A DNA stretch of 64,000 nucleotides from NCBI RefSeq assembly GCF_900091725.1, contig NZ_FMBW01000044.1:62001-126000 (forward strand), read 5' to 3'. A program made the position numbers and the translations under genes. Source of the DNA: Streptomyces sp. DvalAA-43 (GTDB taxonomy: Bacteria > Actinomycetota > Actinomycetes > Streptomycetales > Streptomycetaceae). The notes beneath the pieces were generated by a model, which saw nothing but the letters and a program-made list of their open reading frames with translations, was not told the DNA's origin and did not search any database. Below, one piece after another: positions 51,025 through 60,165 of the stretch; the first letter of the stretch is position 1; every line of letters begins with the position of its first letter.

Positions 51025-52524
51025 GTGTCTGCTCAGCACATAGTCAAAGCCCGAACCACAGCAGTCGTGCTCGCCGGCGGCACCGGCCAGCGCGTGGGTC
51101 TGTCCATTCCCAAGCAGCTGCTGAAGATCGCAGGCAAGGCTGTCATCGAGCACACACTGTCGATCTTCCAGCAGGCCGACTCCATCGACGACGTCATCGT
51201 GCTGATGGCCCCGGGCTATGTGCCCGACATCGAGAAGATCGTCGCCAAGGCCGGGCTCACCAAGGTCACCAGGGTGATCGAGGGCGGCGCCACGCGCAAC
51301 GAGACCACCGAGCGCGCCATCGAGGCGCTCGGCGAGGGCCTGGCCGAGGGCGAGGACCGCAACGTCCTCTTCCACGATGCCGTGCGCCCGCTGCTCTCGC
51401 AGCGCGTCATCAAGGACTGCGTCGACGCACTGGACCGCTACCAGGCGGTCGACGTCGCCATCCCGTCCGCGGACACGATCATCGTGACCCGCACCCACGG
51501 CGGCGACGGCGAGTTCATCACCGATGTGCCCGACCGCTCCCGGCTGCGCCGCGGCCAGACGCCGCAGGCCTTCAAGCTCTCCACGATCCGCCGGGCGTAC
51601 GAGGTCGCCGCGGGGGACCCGAACTTCCAGGCGACCGACGACTGCTCGGTCGTGCTGAAGTACCTCCCCGACGTACCGATCTACGTCGTGGCGGGCGACG
51701 AGTACAACATGAAGGTGACCCAGCCGGTCGACGTCTTCATCGCGGACAAGCTCTTCCAGCTGGCCTCCACGGCCGTTCCGCAGCCGACCGACGACGCCGC
51801 CTACCGCGAGCTGCTCACCGGCAAGACCCTCGTCGTCTTCGGCGGCTCGTACGGCATCGGCGCGGACATCGCGACGCTCGCCGAGTCCTACGGTGCCACC
51901 GTCTACGCCCTGGGCCGCTCCACCACCGGTACGCACGTGGAGAACCCCGAGCACATCGACGACGCGCTCTCCAAGGCGTACGCCGACACCGGCCGGGTCG
52001 ACTACGTGATCAACACCGCGGGCGTGCTCCGCATCGGCAAGCTCGCCGAGACGGACACCGCGACCATCCAGGAAGCGCTCAACGTCAACTACCTGGCGCC
52101 CGTGCAGATCGCCCGCGCCGCGTACAAGTACCTCGCCGAGACCAAGGGCCAGCTGCTGCTCTACACCTCCAGCAGTTACACCCGGGGCCGCGCGGAGTAC
52201 AGCCTCTACTCGTCCACCAAGGCCGCCATGGTCAACCTCACCCAGGCGCTCTCGGACGAGTGGGCGGCCGACGGTGTGCGGGTGAACTGCGTGAACCCCG
52301 AGCGCACCGCCACCCCGATGCGCACCAAGGCGTTCGGCGCGGAGCCCGCGGGCACGCTGCTCTCCTCCGAGGCGGTGGCCAGGACCTCGCTCGACGTCCT
52401 GCTCTCCGAGATGACCGGCCATGTCATCGACGTACGCCAGCAGGACCCGACCCGGGGCGCCTCCGAAGCATCCGGATTCGAGCAGGCGCTTGCCGCTGTC
52501 CTGGACCGACAGGCCGATGTGTAA
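51025..52524 (+). CDS. Fused IspD/TarI-type cytidylyltransferase and short-chain dehydrogenase (likely CDP-ribitol synthase)
   Basis: 499 residues with two domains. Residues about 10-240 are a nucleotidyltransferase: VVLAGGTGQRVGLSIPKQLL, EGGATRNETTERAI, FHDAVRPLLS, RRGQTPQAFKL and TDDCSVVLKYL are IspD/TarI signatures for CTP use. Residues about 260-499 are a classical SDR with GGSYGIGADIA for NAD(P) and Tyr395-x-x-x-Lys399 (YSSTK) preceded by YTSSS. This fusion order is known from Haemophilus Bcs1/Acs1, which reduces ribulose 5-phosphate and activates ribitol 5-phosphate as CDP-ribitol; the same role is inferred here. GTG 51025 has AAGGTAGG upstream. It opens the glycopolymer locus, followed by a polyol-phosphate polymerase. 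A methylerythritol-pathway IspD is excluded by the fusion and context. Confidence 0.88.
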   Translation: MSAQHIVKARTTAVVLAGGTGQRVGLSIPKQLLKIAGKAVIEHTLSIFQQADSIDDVIVLMAPGYVPDIEKIVAKAGLTKVTRVIEGGATRNETTERAIEALGEGLAEGEDRNVLFHDAVRPLLSQRVIKDCVDALDRYQAVDVAIPSADTIIVTRTHGGDGEFITDVPDRSRLRRGQTPQAFKLSTIRRAYEVAAGDPNFQATDDCSVVLKYLPDVPIYVVAGDEYNMKVTQPVDVFIADKLFQLASTAVPQPTDDAAYRELLTGKTLVVFGGSYGIGADIATLAESYGATVYALGRSTTGTHVENPEHIDDALSKAYADTGRVDYVINTAGVLRIGKLAETDTATIQEALNVNYLAPVQIARAAYKYLAETKGQLLLYTSSSYTRGRAEYSLYSSTKAAMVNLTQALSDEWAADGVRVNCVNPERTATPMRTKAFGAEPAGTLLSSEAVARTSLDVLLSEMTGHVIDVRQQDPTRGASEASGFEQALAAVLDRQADV

Positions 52525-52543
52525 TACTGCTTGACAATCGACT

Positions 52544-52589
52544 ATTCGGACCCCTGCAGTCGCCATGTGCGCACCGCAGGGGTCCGAAT
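52544..52589 (+). terminator. Perfect 14-bp hairpin after the fused CDP-ribitol enzyme
   Basis: ATTCGGACCCCTGC (52544-52557) and GCAGGGGTCCGAAT (52576-52589) are exact complements with an 18-base loop; TCGTG follows. TTGACA at 52531 just before it may be a promoter element, so the next gene could be separately expressed. Confidence 0.75.
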
Positions 52590-52656
52590 TCGTGAAGCTC
52601 AGCCTTCACATTCCCCTTGTAAGGTAAAAAGTCGGCACCCTCGGGAGCGGTACTTC

Positions 52657-54702
52657 GTGATTTCGAAAGCCATGCGCTTGGCTCGGGTGGGCAGCGGTTC
52701 GGAGCTGGCCGCCGCGCTCCTGGTGGCTCTGGGGTTCCCGTGCATAATGCTCGCGGCAATAATCCCCAATCTCTGGTTCTTCGCCGCGGCCACCGCGGTC
52801 ACCTATCTCGCGGACCGGTATCTGCACCACTGCGGCAGCTACCTGATCAACCGGCTCGCCGCCGTCCGGGCAGGGCTCTCGATCCGCTTCCTGGTCCGGC
52901 AGCTGCTCCTCATCCTGCTGCTGTCCCGCATGGGATACGGCGAGGAGACGCTCTTCTACGTGACGGTCGCCTGTCTGCTGGCCTTCTACGGACTCCAGGC
53001 CCCGCAGAGCGCGATGGTCACCCTTGTCCGGCTGCGCCGTAAGCTTCCGGTCGTCACCCGCAACATCGACCTGGCGTCGGTGCGGATAGCGGACGCCCCG
53101 CCGCAGAGCCTGATGAGCAGGCCCGCGGAGAAGATGCTGCACCTGGACGTCTTCTCGATGGTGGGTGTGCTGGTCGCGATCGAGACCGGCAAGGAGGCCT
53201 TCGCGTACATCGGTCTCGGCCTCACGCTCGTGCTCGCCGTCTGCTACCTCGTGGCGCTGCTGCCGTACGTCCGGCCGAGCCGGCTCGTACCGCCGGAGAC
53301 CAAGGTCCTCAACGCGGTGGGCGACTGGCTAGCCGAGTACCGGCCGACCGTGCTGCTGTACTTCTCCGGTTCCAAGGACTCCGCCTACCAGGCCAACATG
53401 TGGCTGGAGACGATGGCCCAGCTCGGCGGGCGGCCGATGATCCTGCTGCGTGAGCGCAACATCGTGCCGCAGCTCGCCACCACCTCCGTGCCGGTGCTCT
53501 GTGTGCCCGGCGGTGTGCACCTGATGAACCTGGACCTCTCGTCGGTACGGGTCGCGCTCTACGCGGCCAATGTCGGCAAGAACATCCACCTGCTCCGGGT
53601 GCCGACCATGAAGCACGTCTTCATCGGCCACGGCGACAGCGACAAGATCGCCAGTGTCAACCCGTACAGCAAGGTCTACGACGAGGTGTGGACCGCGGGC
53701 CGGGCCGGCCGCGACCGTTACGCGCTGGCCGATGTCGGTGTCCGCGACGAGGACATCGTGGAGGTGGGCCGCCCGCAGCTGGCCACCATCCGTTCCTGGT
53801 CCGGCACGCAGAACAACCCGATCCCGACCGTGCTGTACGCGCCCACCTGGGAGGGCTGGGACGACAACCCGGGCAACACCTCCCTGCTGCTGGCCGGCGA
53901 GAACATCGTCAGGCGGCTGCTGGAGGCCGAGCAGCCGGTCCGGCTGCTGTACAAGCCGCACCCCTTCACCGGCACCCGCAGCGCCAAGGCCAAGGCGGTG
54001 CACCTGCGGATCACCGCGATGATCGAGCAGGCCGCCGCCCGGCGCGCCACCGACCCCCGCTGGGCCGAGCAGTCGGCCGCGCTCCAGGGCGAGCAGGCCG
54101 CGGCACGGGCCGAGCTGACCCGTATCGAGGCACGGCTGGCCGAGCTGGCCGGCGGCGGGCGCACCGCGCGGGACGAGGCGGAGCTGTCCCGCGACTCGCT
54201 GGCCGACCCGGCGCGCGAGGCCGAGACGGCGCGGCTCAAGGACGAGTGGAACGCGGCGTCCTGGCGTGCGCAGGGCTGGTGGGAGCACCGGGTCATCACC
54301 GGCGCCCAGATGCGGCTGTACGACTGCTTCAACGAGTCGGACGCCATGGTCTCGGACATCTCCAGCGTGGTGTCCGACTTCATCGCGAGCGGCAAGCCGT
54401 ACGCGGTCACGGACTCGGCCGAACTGGGCGAGGACGAGTTCCGCCGGCAGAACACCGCGGTGCGCGCCGCGGTGATCCTGTCCAACTCGGCGGCCGAGCT
54501 GGATGCCCTGCTCGCCGCGGTGACGGACCCGGCCGCGGACACCCTGGCGGAGGCCAGGCGTGAGCTGAAGCAGTACCTCCTCGGCCCGGACGAGCCCACC
54601 TCGATCGTGCAGTTCGACAGGGCCGTGACGGCGCTCGCGGCCAAGTCCGACGCCCGGAATGCCGGAGTGGCGAAGAGCCTGGGCGAACCCGTGGGTGGCT
54701 AG
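52657..54702 (+). CDS. TagF/TarL-like polyol-phosphate polymerase with membrane N-terminus
   Basis: 681 residues. The first about 250 residues contain five or six hydrophobic segments. The C-terminal half is a CDP-glycerol glycerophosphotransferase-type domain: FIGHGDSDKIASVNPY, VLYAPTWEGWDD, LLYKPHPFTG and SDISSVVSDFIAS, the conserved HG, PHP and S-D-x-S motifs of TagB/TagF/TarL. A predicted coiled coil of about 80 residues (AALQGEQAAARAELTRIEAR) interrupts the domain after PHP. It resembles Streptomyces PdtA-type wall glycopolymer polymerases. With the upstream CDP-ribitol enzyme, a poly(ribitol-phosphate) or related product is inferred. GTG 52657 has GGAGCGG upstream. The membrane-anchored form is unlike soluble Bacillus TagF. 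Confidence 0.86.
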   Translation: MISKAMRLARVGSGSELAAALLVALGFPCIMLAAIIPNLWFFAAATAVTYLADRYLHHCGSYLINRLAAVRAGLSIRFLVRQLLLILLLSRMGYGEETLFYVTVACLLAFYGLQAPQSAMVTLVRLRRKLPVVTRNIDLASVRIADAPPQSLMSRPAEKMLHLDVFSMVGVLVAIETGKEAFAYIGLGLTLVLAVCYLVALLPYVRPSRLVPPETKVLNAVGDWLAEYRPTVLLYFSGSKDSAYQANMWLETMAQLGGRPMILLRERNIVPQLATTSVPVLCVPGGVHLMNLDLSSVRVALYAANVGKNIHLLRVPTMKHVFIGHGDSDKIASVNPYSKVYDEVWTAGRAGRDRYALADVGVRDEDIVEVGRPQLATIRSWSGTQNNPIPTVLYAPTWEGWDDNPGNTSLLLAGENIVRRLLEAEQPVRLLYKPHPFTGTRSAKAKAVHLRITAMIEQAAARRATDPRWAEQSAALQGEQAAARAELTRIEARLAELAGGGRTARDEAELSRDSLADPAREAETARLKDEWNAASWRAQGWWEHRVITGAQMRLYDCFNESDAMVSDISSVVSDFIASGKPYAVTDSAELGEDEFRRQNTAVRAAVILSNSAAELDALLAAVTDPAADTLAEARRELKQYLLGPDEPTSIVQFDRAVTALAAKSDARNAGVAKSLGEPVGG

Positions 54703-54732
54703 AAGTCGACCATTTGCATTACCCGATCGCGT

Positions 54733-54771
54733 AAGGCCCGGCATACCCCGCAAAGGGTTGTGCCGGGCCTT
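54733..54771 (+). terminator. Terminator after the polymerase gene
   Basis: AAGGCCCGGCA (54733-54743) and TGCCGGGCCTT (54761-54771) form a perfect 11-bp stem followed by TG. The next gene begins 72 bases on. Confidence 0.75.
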
Positions 54772-54843
54772 TGTGATGAGTGTCACCATTTGGCCGCGTG
54801 GCGACAGGCAACCAACGGACCGGGGTGACTGTCTTCTGTTTGT

Positions 54844-56070
54844 GTGAACCAGACGCAAATTCCTGACGTGACCGTGGTTGTCGGCGCATATGAGGCGATG
54901 CCCTACCTCATCCGCTGTCTCGAATCGGTGGAAGCACAGACCATCGGTGCCGACCGGATCGAAATCGTCGCGGTCGACGACGGCTCCACCGACGGCACGG
55001 GCGAGTACCTGGAAGAATTCGCCGCGAGGTCGAAGGTCCCGACCAGAGTCATCAGGCAGAAGAACTCCGGTGGTCCCAGCGGGCCGCGCAATGTGGGTCT
55101 CGGCCTGGCCCGCGGCCGCTATGTGTTCTTCCTGGACGCCGACGACTACTTCGGCGACGAGGCCCTGGAGCGGATGGTGACCATGGCCGACCGGGCGGGC
55201 ACCGACGTGGTGCTCGGCAAGGTGGTCGGCGTGAACCGGGGGGCGCCGAAGTCGATGTGGGGGGCCACCAAGGAACGTGTCGACGTCTACAACTCCAAGG
55301 TCATTTACACCCTGAGTGCGCAGAAGCTCTTCCGGCGTGAACTCCTGGAGCGGCTCTCCCTGAGATTCGACGAGAATCTCAAAACCGGAGAGGACGCCCT
55401 CTTCACGATGGAGACATATCTGCGCGGCGCCGGGGTCTCGGTGATCTCCAATTACGTCTGCTATTACCTGGTGGGCCGTGACGACGGGAAGCACGTCACG
55501 AAGAGCGGCACTTATGTATGGCGCTTCGACTCGATGCGCGCCATGATGGCGCTGATTCACCGGATCGAGCCCGCGGGTCCGAAACGGGATTTCCTGATGG
55601 TCCGGCCCTTCACGGTCGGGACGCTCCAGCAGTTCGGCCCTGTTGTGCTCAAGGATTCCGAGGAAGTCCGGCGGCACAAGATGGAACTCGCGGCTCCACT
55701 CATGGAGACGTACTGGAACGACGGCGTCGCCCGGCTGATCAAGGTGCCCGAGCGGCTGCGTCTCGCCTGTGTGGCGCAGGGCAGGATGGACCTGCTCATC
55801 GAGATGGTGCGGTACGTCCGGGCGAAGACGGTCCCGGACGTGGTCAAGTCGCGCGACGGCCGGAAGCTCTACCTCGCGTACCCGCACTTCCGCGACAAGT
55901 CGGCCCGTCTGGCCGATTCCAACTACGAGGTCACCGTGCCGGACTGGCACGACGGCAAGCGCATCGAAGCGCCGAAGGCCGTCGCCCCTCGGCCCTCGCT
56001 GTCCCGGCGGGTGGTCGGCAGGATGCGCCGTGACGTGCGGCGATGGAAGAAGCGGCTGAACGCGGCGTAA
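54844..56070 (+). CDS. Family-2 glycosyltransferase, likely wall-polymer decorating enzyme
   Basis: 408 residues. N-terminal GT-A fold: VTVVVGAYEAMPYLIRCLES, VAVDDGSTDGTGEYL, NSGGPSGPRNVGLGLARGRY and the metal site FFLDADDYFG at about 96-105. RFDENLKTGEDALFTMETYL gives the acceptor-side acidic residues. The C-terminal about 150 residues are helical and basic with a final RRVVGRMRRDVRRWKKRL, suited to membrane association. No membrane segments are seen. It is homologous to the leftward enzyme at 60840-62879 and may add a sugar to the same polymer. GTG 54844 starts just after an AT-rich patch; no Shine-Dalgarno is evident. Substrate is unknown; dTDP-rhamnose is a candidate from context. Confidence 0.85.
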   Translation: MNQTQIPDVTVVVGAYEAMPYLIRCLESVEAQTIGADRIEIVAVDDGSTDGTGEYLEEFAARSKVPTRVIRQKNSGGPSGPRNVGLGLARGRYVFFLDADDYFGDEALERMVTMADRAGTDVVLGKVVGVNRGAPKSMWGATKERVDVYNSKVIYTLSAQKLFRRELLERLSLRFDENLKTGEDALFTMETYLRGAGVSVISNYVCYYLVGRDDGKHVTKSGTYVWRFDSMRAMMALIHRIEPAGPKRDFLMVRPFTVGTLQQFGPVVLKDSEEVRRHKMELAAPLMETYWNDGVARLIKVPERLRLACVAQGRMDLLIEMVRYVRAKTVPDVVKSRDGRKLYLAYPHFRDKSARLADSNYEVTVPDWHDGKRIEAPKAVAPRPSLSRRVVGRMRRDVRRWKKRLNAA

Positions 56071-56207
56071 CGTCCCTTCACCCGCCGGACGTACCACGGA
56101 CGGGTCGGTCGGACGGATTCACCCGAAAACGCAGAGAGAGGGTCGGTAAGGTCGCTTGGACATCGCGCCCGCGACAGGACCGACAGATCACCTTGGGGAC
56201 TGGTCAC

Positions 56208-57278
56208 GTGAAGGCTCTCGTACTATCCGGAGGGGCCGGCACCCGCCTGCGTCCCATCACGCATACCTCGGCCAAACAGCTGGTGCCCGTGGCGAACAAG
56301 CCCGTGCTGTTCTACGGGCTGGAGGCCATCGCGGAAGCGGGCATCACCGAGGTCGGCATCATCGTGGGCGAGACCGCGCCCGAGATCCGCGAGGCGGTCG
56401 GCGACGGGTCCGCGCTCGGCATCGAGGTCACGTACATCCCGCAGGACGAGCCGCTCGGTCTCGCCCACGCGGTGCTGATCGCCCGCGATTTCCTGGGTGA
56501 CGACGACTTCGTCATGTATCTCGGCGACAACTTCATCGTCGGTGGGATCACCGGTCTGGTGGAGGAGTTCCGCGCGGACAAGCCCGATGCGCAGATCCTG
56601 CTGACCCAGGTGCCCAACCCGACGTCCTTCGGCGTCGCCGAGCTCGACGCCGAAGGACGGGTCGCGGCGCTGGAGGAGAAGCCGAAGGTCCCCAAGAGCG
56701 ATCTGGCGCTCGTCGGTGTCTACCTCTTCACCCCGGCCATCCACGAGGCCGTCCGCTCGATCGAGCCGTCCTGGCGCGGCGAGCTGGAGATCACGCACGC
56801 CATCCAGTGGCTGATCGACCAGCGGCGCGACGTGCGCTCCACCACGATCCACGGTTACTGGAAGGACACCGGCAACGTCACCGACATGCTGGAGGTCAAC
56901 CGGACCGTCCTGGAGTCCGTCGAGCCGTTCCACGAGGACGCCGAGGTCGACGAGGACAGCGAGATCATCGGCCGGGTGCGGATCGAGGCGGGCGCCAAGG
57001 TCAGCGGCAGCCGCATCGTCGGCCCCGCGATCATCGGCGCCCGTTCGGTGATCAGCGGCGCGTACGTGGGCCCGTTCACCTCGGTCTCGGAGGACGTCCG
57101 CATCGAGGACAGCGAGATCGAGTACTCCATCGTCCTGCGGGGCGCCTCCATCGCCGGAGTCCGCCGCGTCGAGGCGTCGCTCATCGGCCGTGACGTCGAA
57201 GTGACCCCCGCGCCCCGATCCCCGTCCGCCCACCGACTTGTGCTCGGCGACCACAGCAAGGTGCAGATCTCTTCATGA
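56208..57278 (+). CDS. rmlA: Glucose-1-phosphate thymidylyltransferase, long form
   Basis: 356 residues. It makes dTDP-glucose, the first step to dTDP-rhamnose. MKALVLSGGAGTRLRPITHT is the nucleotide-binding start; VPVANKPVLFYGLEAIAEAG, YLGDNFIVGGI, FGVAELDAEGRVAALEEKP and YWKDTGNVTDMLEVN follow. A left-handed beta-helix of about 60 residues at the C-terminus (IGRVRIEAGAKVSGSRIVGP) makes it the StrD-like long form. GTG 56208 has GGGGA 11 bases upstream. The stop overlaps the rmlB ATG (ATGA), so rmlA, rmlB and rmlD are translationally coupled. Confidence 0.95.
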   Translation: MKALVLSGGAGTRLRPITHTSAKQLVPVANKPVLFYGLEAIAEAGITEVGIIVGETAPEIREAVGDGSALGIEVTYIPQDEPLGLAHAVLIARDFLGDDDFVMYLGDNFIVGGITGLVEEFRADKPDAQILLTQVPNPTSFGVAELDAEGRVAALEEKPKVPKSDLALVGVYLFTPAIHEAVRSIEPSWRGELEITHAIQWLIDQRRDVRSTTIHGYWKDTGNVTDMLEVNRTVLESVEPFHEDAEVDEDSEIIGRVRIEAGAKVSGSRIVGPAIIGARSVISGAYVGPFTSVSEDVRIEDSEIEYSIVLRGASIAGVRRVEASLIGRDVEVTPAPRSPSAHRLVLGDHSKVQISS

Positions 57279-58261
57279 CCACCAACATCCTGGTGACCGG
57301 CGGCGCCGGTTTCATCGGCTCGCACTACGTCCGTACGGTGCTCGGCCCCGAGGGCCCCGGCGACATCGCCGTGACCGTGCTCGACAAGCTGACCTACGCG
57401 GGCAACCCGGCCAACCTGGACGAGGTGCGCGACCACCCCGGCTTCCGGTTCGTGCAGGGGGACATCTGCGATCCGGAGCTGGTCGCCAAGCTGATGGCCG
57501 AGCACGACCAGGTGGTGCACTTCGCCGCCGAGTCGCATGTGGACCGTTCCATCGACGGCGGCGCCGAGTTCGTCCGTACCAACGTCGTGGGCACCCACAC
57601 GCTGATCCACGCCGCGTACCTGGCGGGCGTCAAGACCTTCGTGCACATCTCCACCGACGAGGTCTACGGCTCGATCGACGAGGGCTCCTGGCCCGAGACC
57701 CACCCGCTGGCGCCCAACTCGCCGTACTCCGCGGCCAAGGCCTCCAGCGACCTGATCGCGCTCTCGTACCACCGCACCCACGGCCTCGACGTGCGGGTGA
57801 CCCGTTGCTCCAACAACTACGGGCACCACCACTTCCCCGAGAAGGTCATCCCGCTCTTCGTCACCAACCTGCTGGACGGCAGGACGGTCCCGCTCTACGG
57901 CGACGGCGCCAACGTCCGCGACTGGCTGCACATCGACGACCACGTCCAGGGCATCGAGCTCGTCCGCACCAAGGGCCGGGCCGGCGAGGTCTACAACATC
58001 GGCGGCGGCACCGAGCTCTCCAACAAGGAGCTCACCGGCCTGCTGCTGGACGCCTGCGGCGCCGACTGGGACACCAGCGTCACCTACGTCGAGGACCGCA
58101 AGGGCCACGACCGCCGTTACTCGGTCGACTGCACCAAGATCCACGAGGAGCTCGGCTACGAGCCCCGCAAGGACTTCCGTACCGGCCTCGCCGAGACCGT
58201 GCAGTGGTACCGCGACAACCGCGCCTGGTGGGAGCCGCTGAAGGACCGGGCCGCGCTGTGA
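57275..58261 (+). CDS. rmlB: dTDP-glucose 4,6-dehydratase
   Basis: 328-residue extended SDR enzyme forming dTDP-4-keto-6-deoxyglucose. NAD-binding TGGAGFIGSHYVR at the N-terminus; VVHFAAESHVDRSIDG; the catalytic HISTDEVYGSI segment with Asp-Glu; YSAAKASSDLIALSYHRTHG gives the Tyr-x-x-x-Lys; RCSNNYGHHHFPEKVIPLF binds the nucleotide sugar. ATG 57275 overlaps rmlA by four bases and the TGA overlaps the rmlD GTG. Confidence 0.97.
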   Translation: MTTNILVTGGAGFIGSHYVRTVLGPEGPGDIAVTVLDKLTYAGNPANLDEVRDHPGFRFVQGDICDPELVAKLMAEHDQVVHFAAESHVDRSIDGGAEFVRTNVVGTHTLIHAAYLAGVKTFVHISTDEVYGSIDEGSWPETHPLAPNSPYSAAKASSDLIALSYHRTHGLDVRVTRCSNNYGHHHFPEKVIPLFVTNLLDGRTVPLYGDGANVRDWLHIDDHVQGIELVRTKGRAGEVYNIGGGTELSNKELTGLLLDACGADWDTSVTYVEDRKGHDRRYSVDCTKIHEELGYEPRKDFRTGLAETVQWYRDNRAWWEPLKDRAAL

Positions 58262-59142
58262 GCGCCGTCTGGCTGGTCACCGGAGCCGCCGGGATGCTGG
58301 GCCAGGACGTCCTGGCCCGGCTCGCCGGTGAGGACGTCACCGCGGTCGCCGCGGACCGGGCGGCCGTGGACATCGCCGAGCCCGGGTCGGTGCGGGCGGC
58401 CTTCGAGAAGCACCGCCCGGCCGTCGTGGTGAACTGTGCCGCCTGGACCGCGGTCGACGACGCCGAGTCCCAGGAGGACGCCGCGCTGCGGGTCAACGGC
58501 ACGGGCCCGGCGGTCCTCGCCGAGGCCTGCCGCGAGCACGGCGCCGTGCTCCTCCAGGTCTCCACGGACTACGTCTTCGCCGGGGACGGCGTCGAGCCGT
58601 ACGCCGAGGACGGCCCGACCGGGCCGCGCGGCGCCTATGGCCGCACCAAGCTGGCCGGCGAACAGGCCGTGCTGAGCACCCTGCCGGAGACCGGCTACGT
58701 GGTCCGCACCGCCTGGCTGTACGGCGCGGGCGGCGGAAACTTCGTCCGTACGATGATCAAGCTGGAGGGCGTCAAGGACACCCTCGACGTGGTGGACGAC
58801 CAGCGTGGCCAGCCCACCTGGACCGTCGATCTGGCCGACCGGCTGGTCCGGCTCGGGCAGGCCGCCCTCGCGGGCACCGCGCCCGCCGGTGTCTACCACG
58901 GCACCAGCGGCGGCGAGACGACCTGGTTCGGCTTCACCCGGGAGATCTTCCGGTTGCTCGGCGCCGATCCGGAGCGGGTCCGTCCCACGACCAGCGAGGC
59001 CTTCGTACGGCCGGCCCCCCGGCCCGCGTTCAGCGTGCTGGGCCACGACCGCTGGGCCGTGGCCGGTATCGAGCCGGTCAGGGAGTGGCGGGAGGCGCTG
59101 GCGGAAGCGTTCCCGGCGCTTGTCGCGGCGGAGCGACGATGA
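58258..59142 (+). CDS. rmlD: dTDP-4-dehydrorhamnose reductase
   Basis: 294 residues, NADPH-dependent last step of dTDP-L-rhamnose synthesis. WLVTGAAGMLGQDVLARL, VVNCAAWTAVDDAE, QVSTDYVFAGDG, YGRTKLAGEQAVL (catalytic Tyr/Lys) and VRTAWLYGAGGGNFVRTMI are diagnostic. GTG 58258 shares GTGA with the rmlB stop. The epimerase rmlC, needed between RmlB and RmlD, is not in this run but lies leftward at 60166-60765. The stop is embedded in the TGATCA cluster. Confidence 0.95.
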   Translation: MSAVWLVTGAAGMLGQDVLARLAGEDVTAVAADRAAVDIAEPGSVRAAFEKHRPAVVVNCAAWTAVDDAESQEDAALRVNGTGPAVLAEACREHGAVLLQVSTDYVFAGDGVEPYAEDGPTGPRGAYGRTKLAGEQAVLSTLPETGYVVRTAWLYGAGGGNFVRTMIKLEGVKDTLDVVDDQRGQPTWTVDLADRLVRLGQAALAGTAPAGVYHGTSGGETTWFGFTREIFRLLGADPERVRPTTSEAFVRPAPRPAFSVLGHDRWAVAGIEPVREWREALAEAFPALVAAERR

Positions 59143-59168
59143 TCATCGATTGATCATACGGGTGATCA
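59139..59168. promoter_or_regulatory. Three spaced TGATCA palindromes after rmlD
   Basis: TGATCA occurs at 59140, 59151 and 59163, spaced 11 and 12 bases. The first two extend to ATGATCA-TCGAT-TGATCAT, a perfect inverted repeat. The following 130 bases are AT-rich for this genome and lead to the methyltransferase gene. One-turn spacing suggests protein binding. Confidence 0.45.
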
Positions 59169-59297
59169 GATCTCGTCAAATTCCAAAGATATTTGAAACA
59201 CGGGTTTACATGGGGGAGAACGCTTACGACATAGTGCGGTCATAAGGTAACTTCGCCGGGAACCAGGCCAGTTGGTTTCAGCGAAGGGCTGCTCCAC

Positions 59298-60092
59298 GTG
59301 AACCGCCACGACTTCCTACGTCATCTGCACCGCATCTACCGTCCCCGGAACTATCTGGAGATCGGGGTCAACGACGGCAGAAGCCTGGCCCTCTCGCGGG
59401 TTCCTTCCGTCGCCGTCGACCCCGCCTTCCGGGTCGTGACGGACATCAGCTGTGACGTCCACCTGGTCAAGGCGACGAGCGACGACTTCTTCGCCCGCAA
59501 GGACCCGCTGCTGCACCTGCGCAACGGCCGCAACCCGTTCCGCGCCCTCGCCCGCCGCGATCCGCTCAACCTCCTCGGCGGGGACCCCAAGCTGGAACTC
59601 GCCTTCATCGACGGCATGCACCTCTTCGAGTACGCCCTGCGCGACTTCATGAACGTGGAGAAGCACTCCCGCTGGTCGAGCGTGATCGTGCTGGACGACA
59701 TGCTGCCGCGCGATGTCGACGAGGCGGCCCGCGACCGGCACACCAAGTTCTGGACCGGCGATGTGTACAAGGTGGTGCAGGTACTGCGCCGCTACCGCCC
59801 CGACCTGGTGGTCGTCGAGGTGGACACGGAACCGACCGGCGTGGTCGCCGTGTTCGGCGCCGACCCGGACAACGACATCCTGACGAACGCGTACGAAAAG
59901 ATCATCGAGGAGTTCGTCGTACCCGATCCGCAGGACGTGCCCGAAGAGGTGCTGGTCCGCAAGAACGCGGTCCGGCCCGAGGCGCTGCTCCGCGCCGACT
60001 TCTGGCCGGCCCTGGCCCGCGCCCGCAACCTGCGCCGCCCGCGCTCCGCGTTCGCGCCGCTGCGCTCGCGCATCGAGGCCGTGACGGGCTGA
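59298..60092 (+). CDS. Class I SAM methyltransferase-like protein
   Basis: 264 residues. The SAM-binding loop is NYLEIGVNDGRSLALS at about residues 18-33, with the next acidic residue in VAVDPAF. LELAFIDGMHLFEYALRDF resembles the metal/active-site strand of the Methyltransf_24 and CmcI-like families, and VIVLDDMLPRDVDEAARDRH follows. Such proteins O-methylate sugars or phenols, or may be degenerate. Position after rmlABD and before rmlC suggests action on a sugar of the wall polymer, which is inference. GTG 59298 has GAAGGG upstream. The AT-rich promoter region sets it apart from the rml operon. Confidence 0.78.
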   Translation: MNRHDFLRHLHRIYRPRNYLEIGVNDGRSLALSRVPSVAVDPAFRVVTDISCDVHLVKATSDDFFARKDPLLHLRNGRNPFRALARRDPLNLLGGDPKLELAFIDGMHLFEYALRDFMNVEKHSRWSSVIVLDDMLPRDVDEAARDRHTKFWTGDVYKVVQVLRRYRPDLVVVEVDTEPTGVVAVFGADPDNDILTNAYEKIIEEFVVPDPQDVPEEVLVRKNAVRPEALLRADFWPALARARNLRRPRSAFAPLRSRIEAVTG

Positions 60093-60107
60093 CCGGACCT
60101 TGACGAC

Positions 60108-60149
60108 GCCGAAGCCCCCGTGATCCGTACCGACCACGGGGGCTTCGGC
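60108..60149. terminator. Bidirectional terminator in the middle of the glycopolymer locus
   Basis: GCCGAAGCCCCCGTG (60108-60122) and CACGGGGGCTTCGGC (60135-60149) are exact complements with a 12-base loop, between the convergent methyltransferase and rmlC genes. Confidence 0.87.
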
Positions 60150-60165
60150 GTACCCGCCCGGGGAC

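Noticed and set aside
51025..51750. Methylerythritol-pathway IspD
   Set aside because: The nucleotidyltransferase is fused to an SDR domain and lies in a glycopolymer locus with no IspF, which fits a CDP-polyol synthase better.
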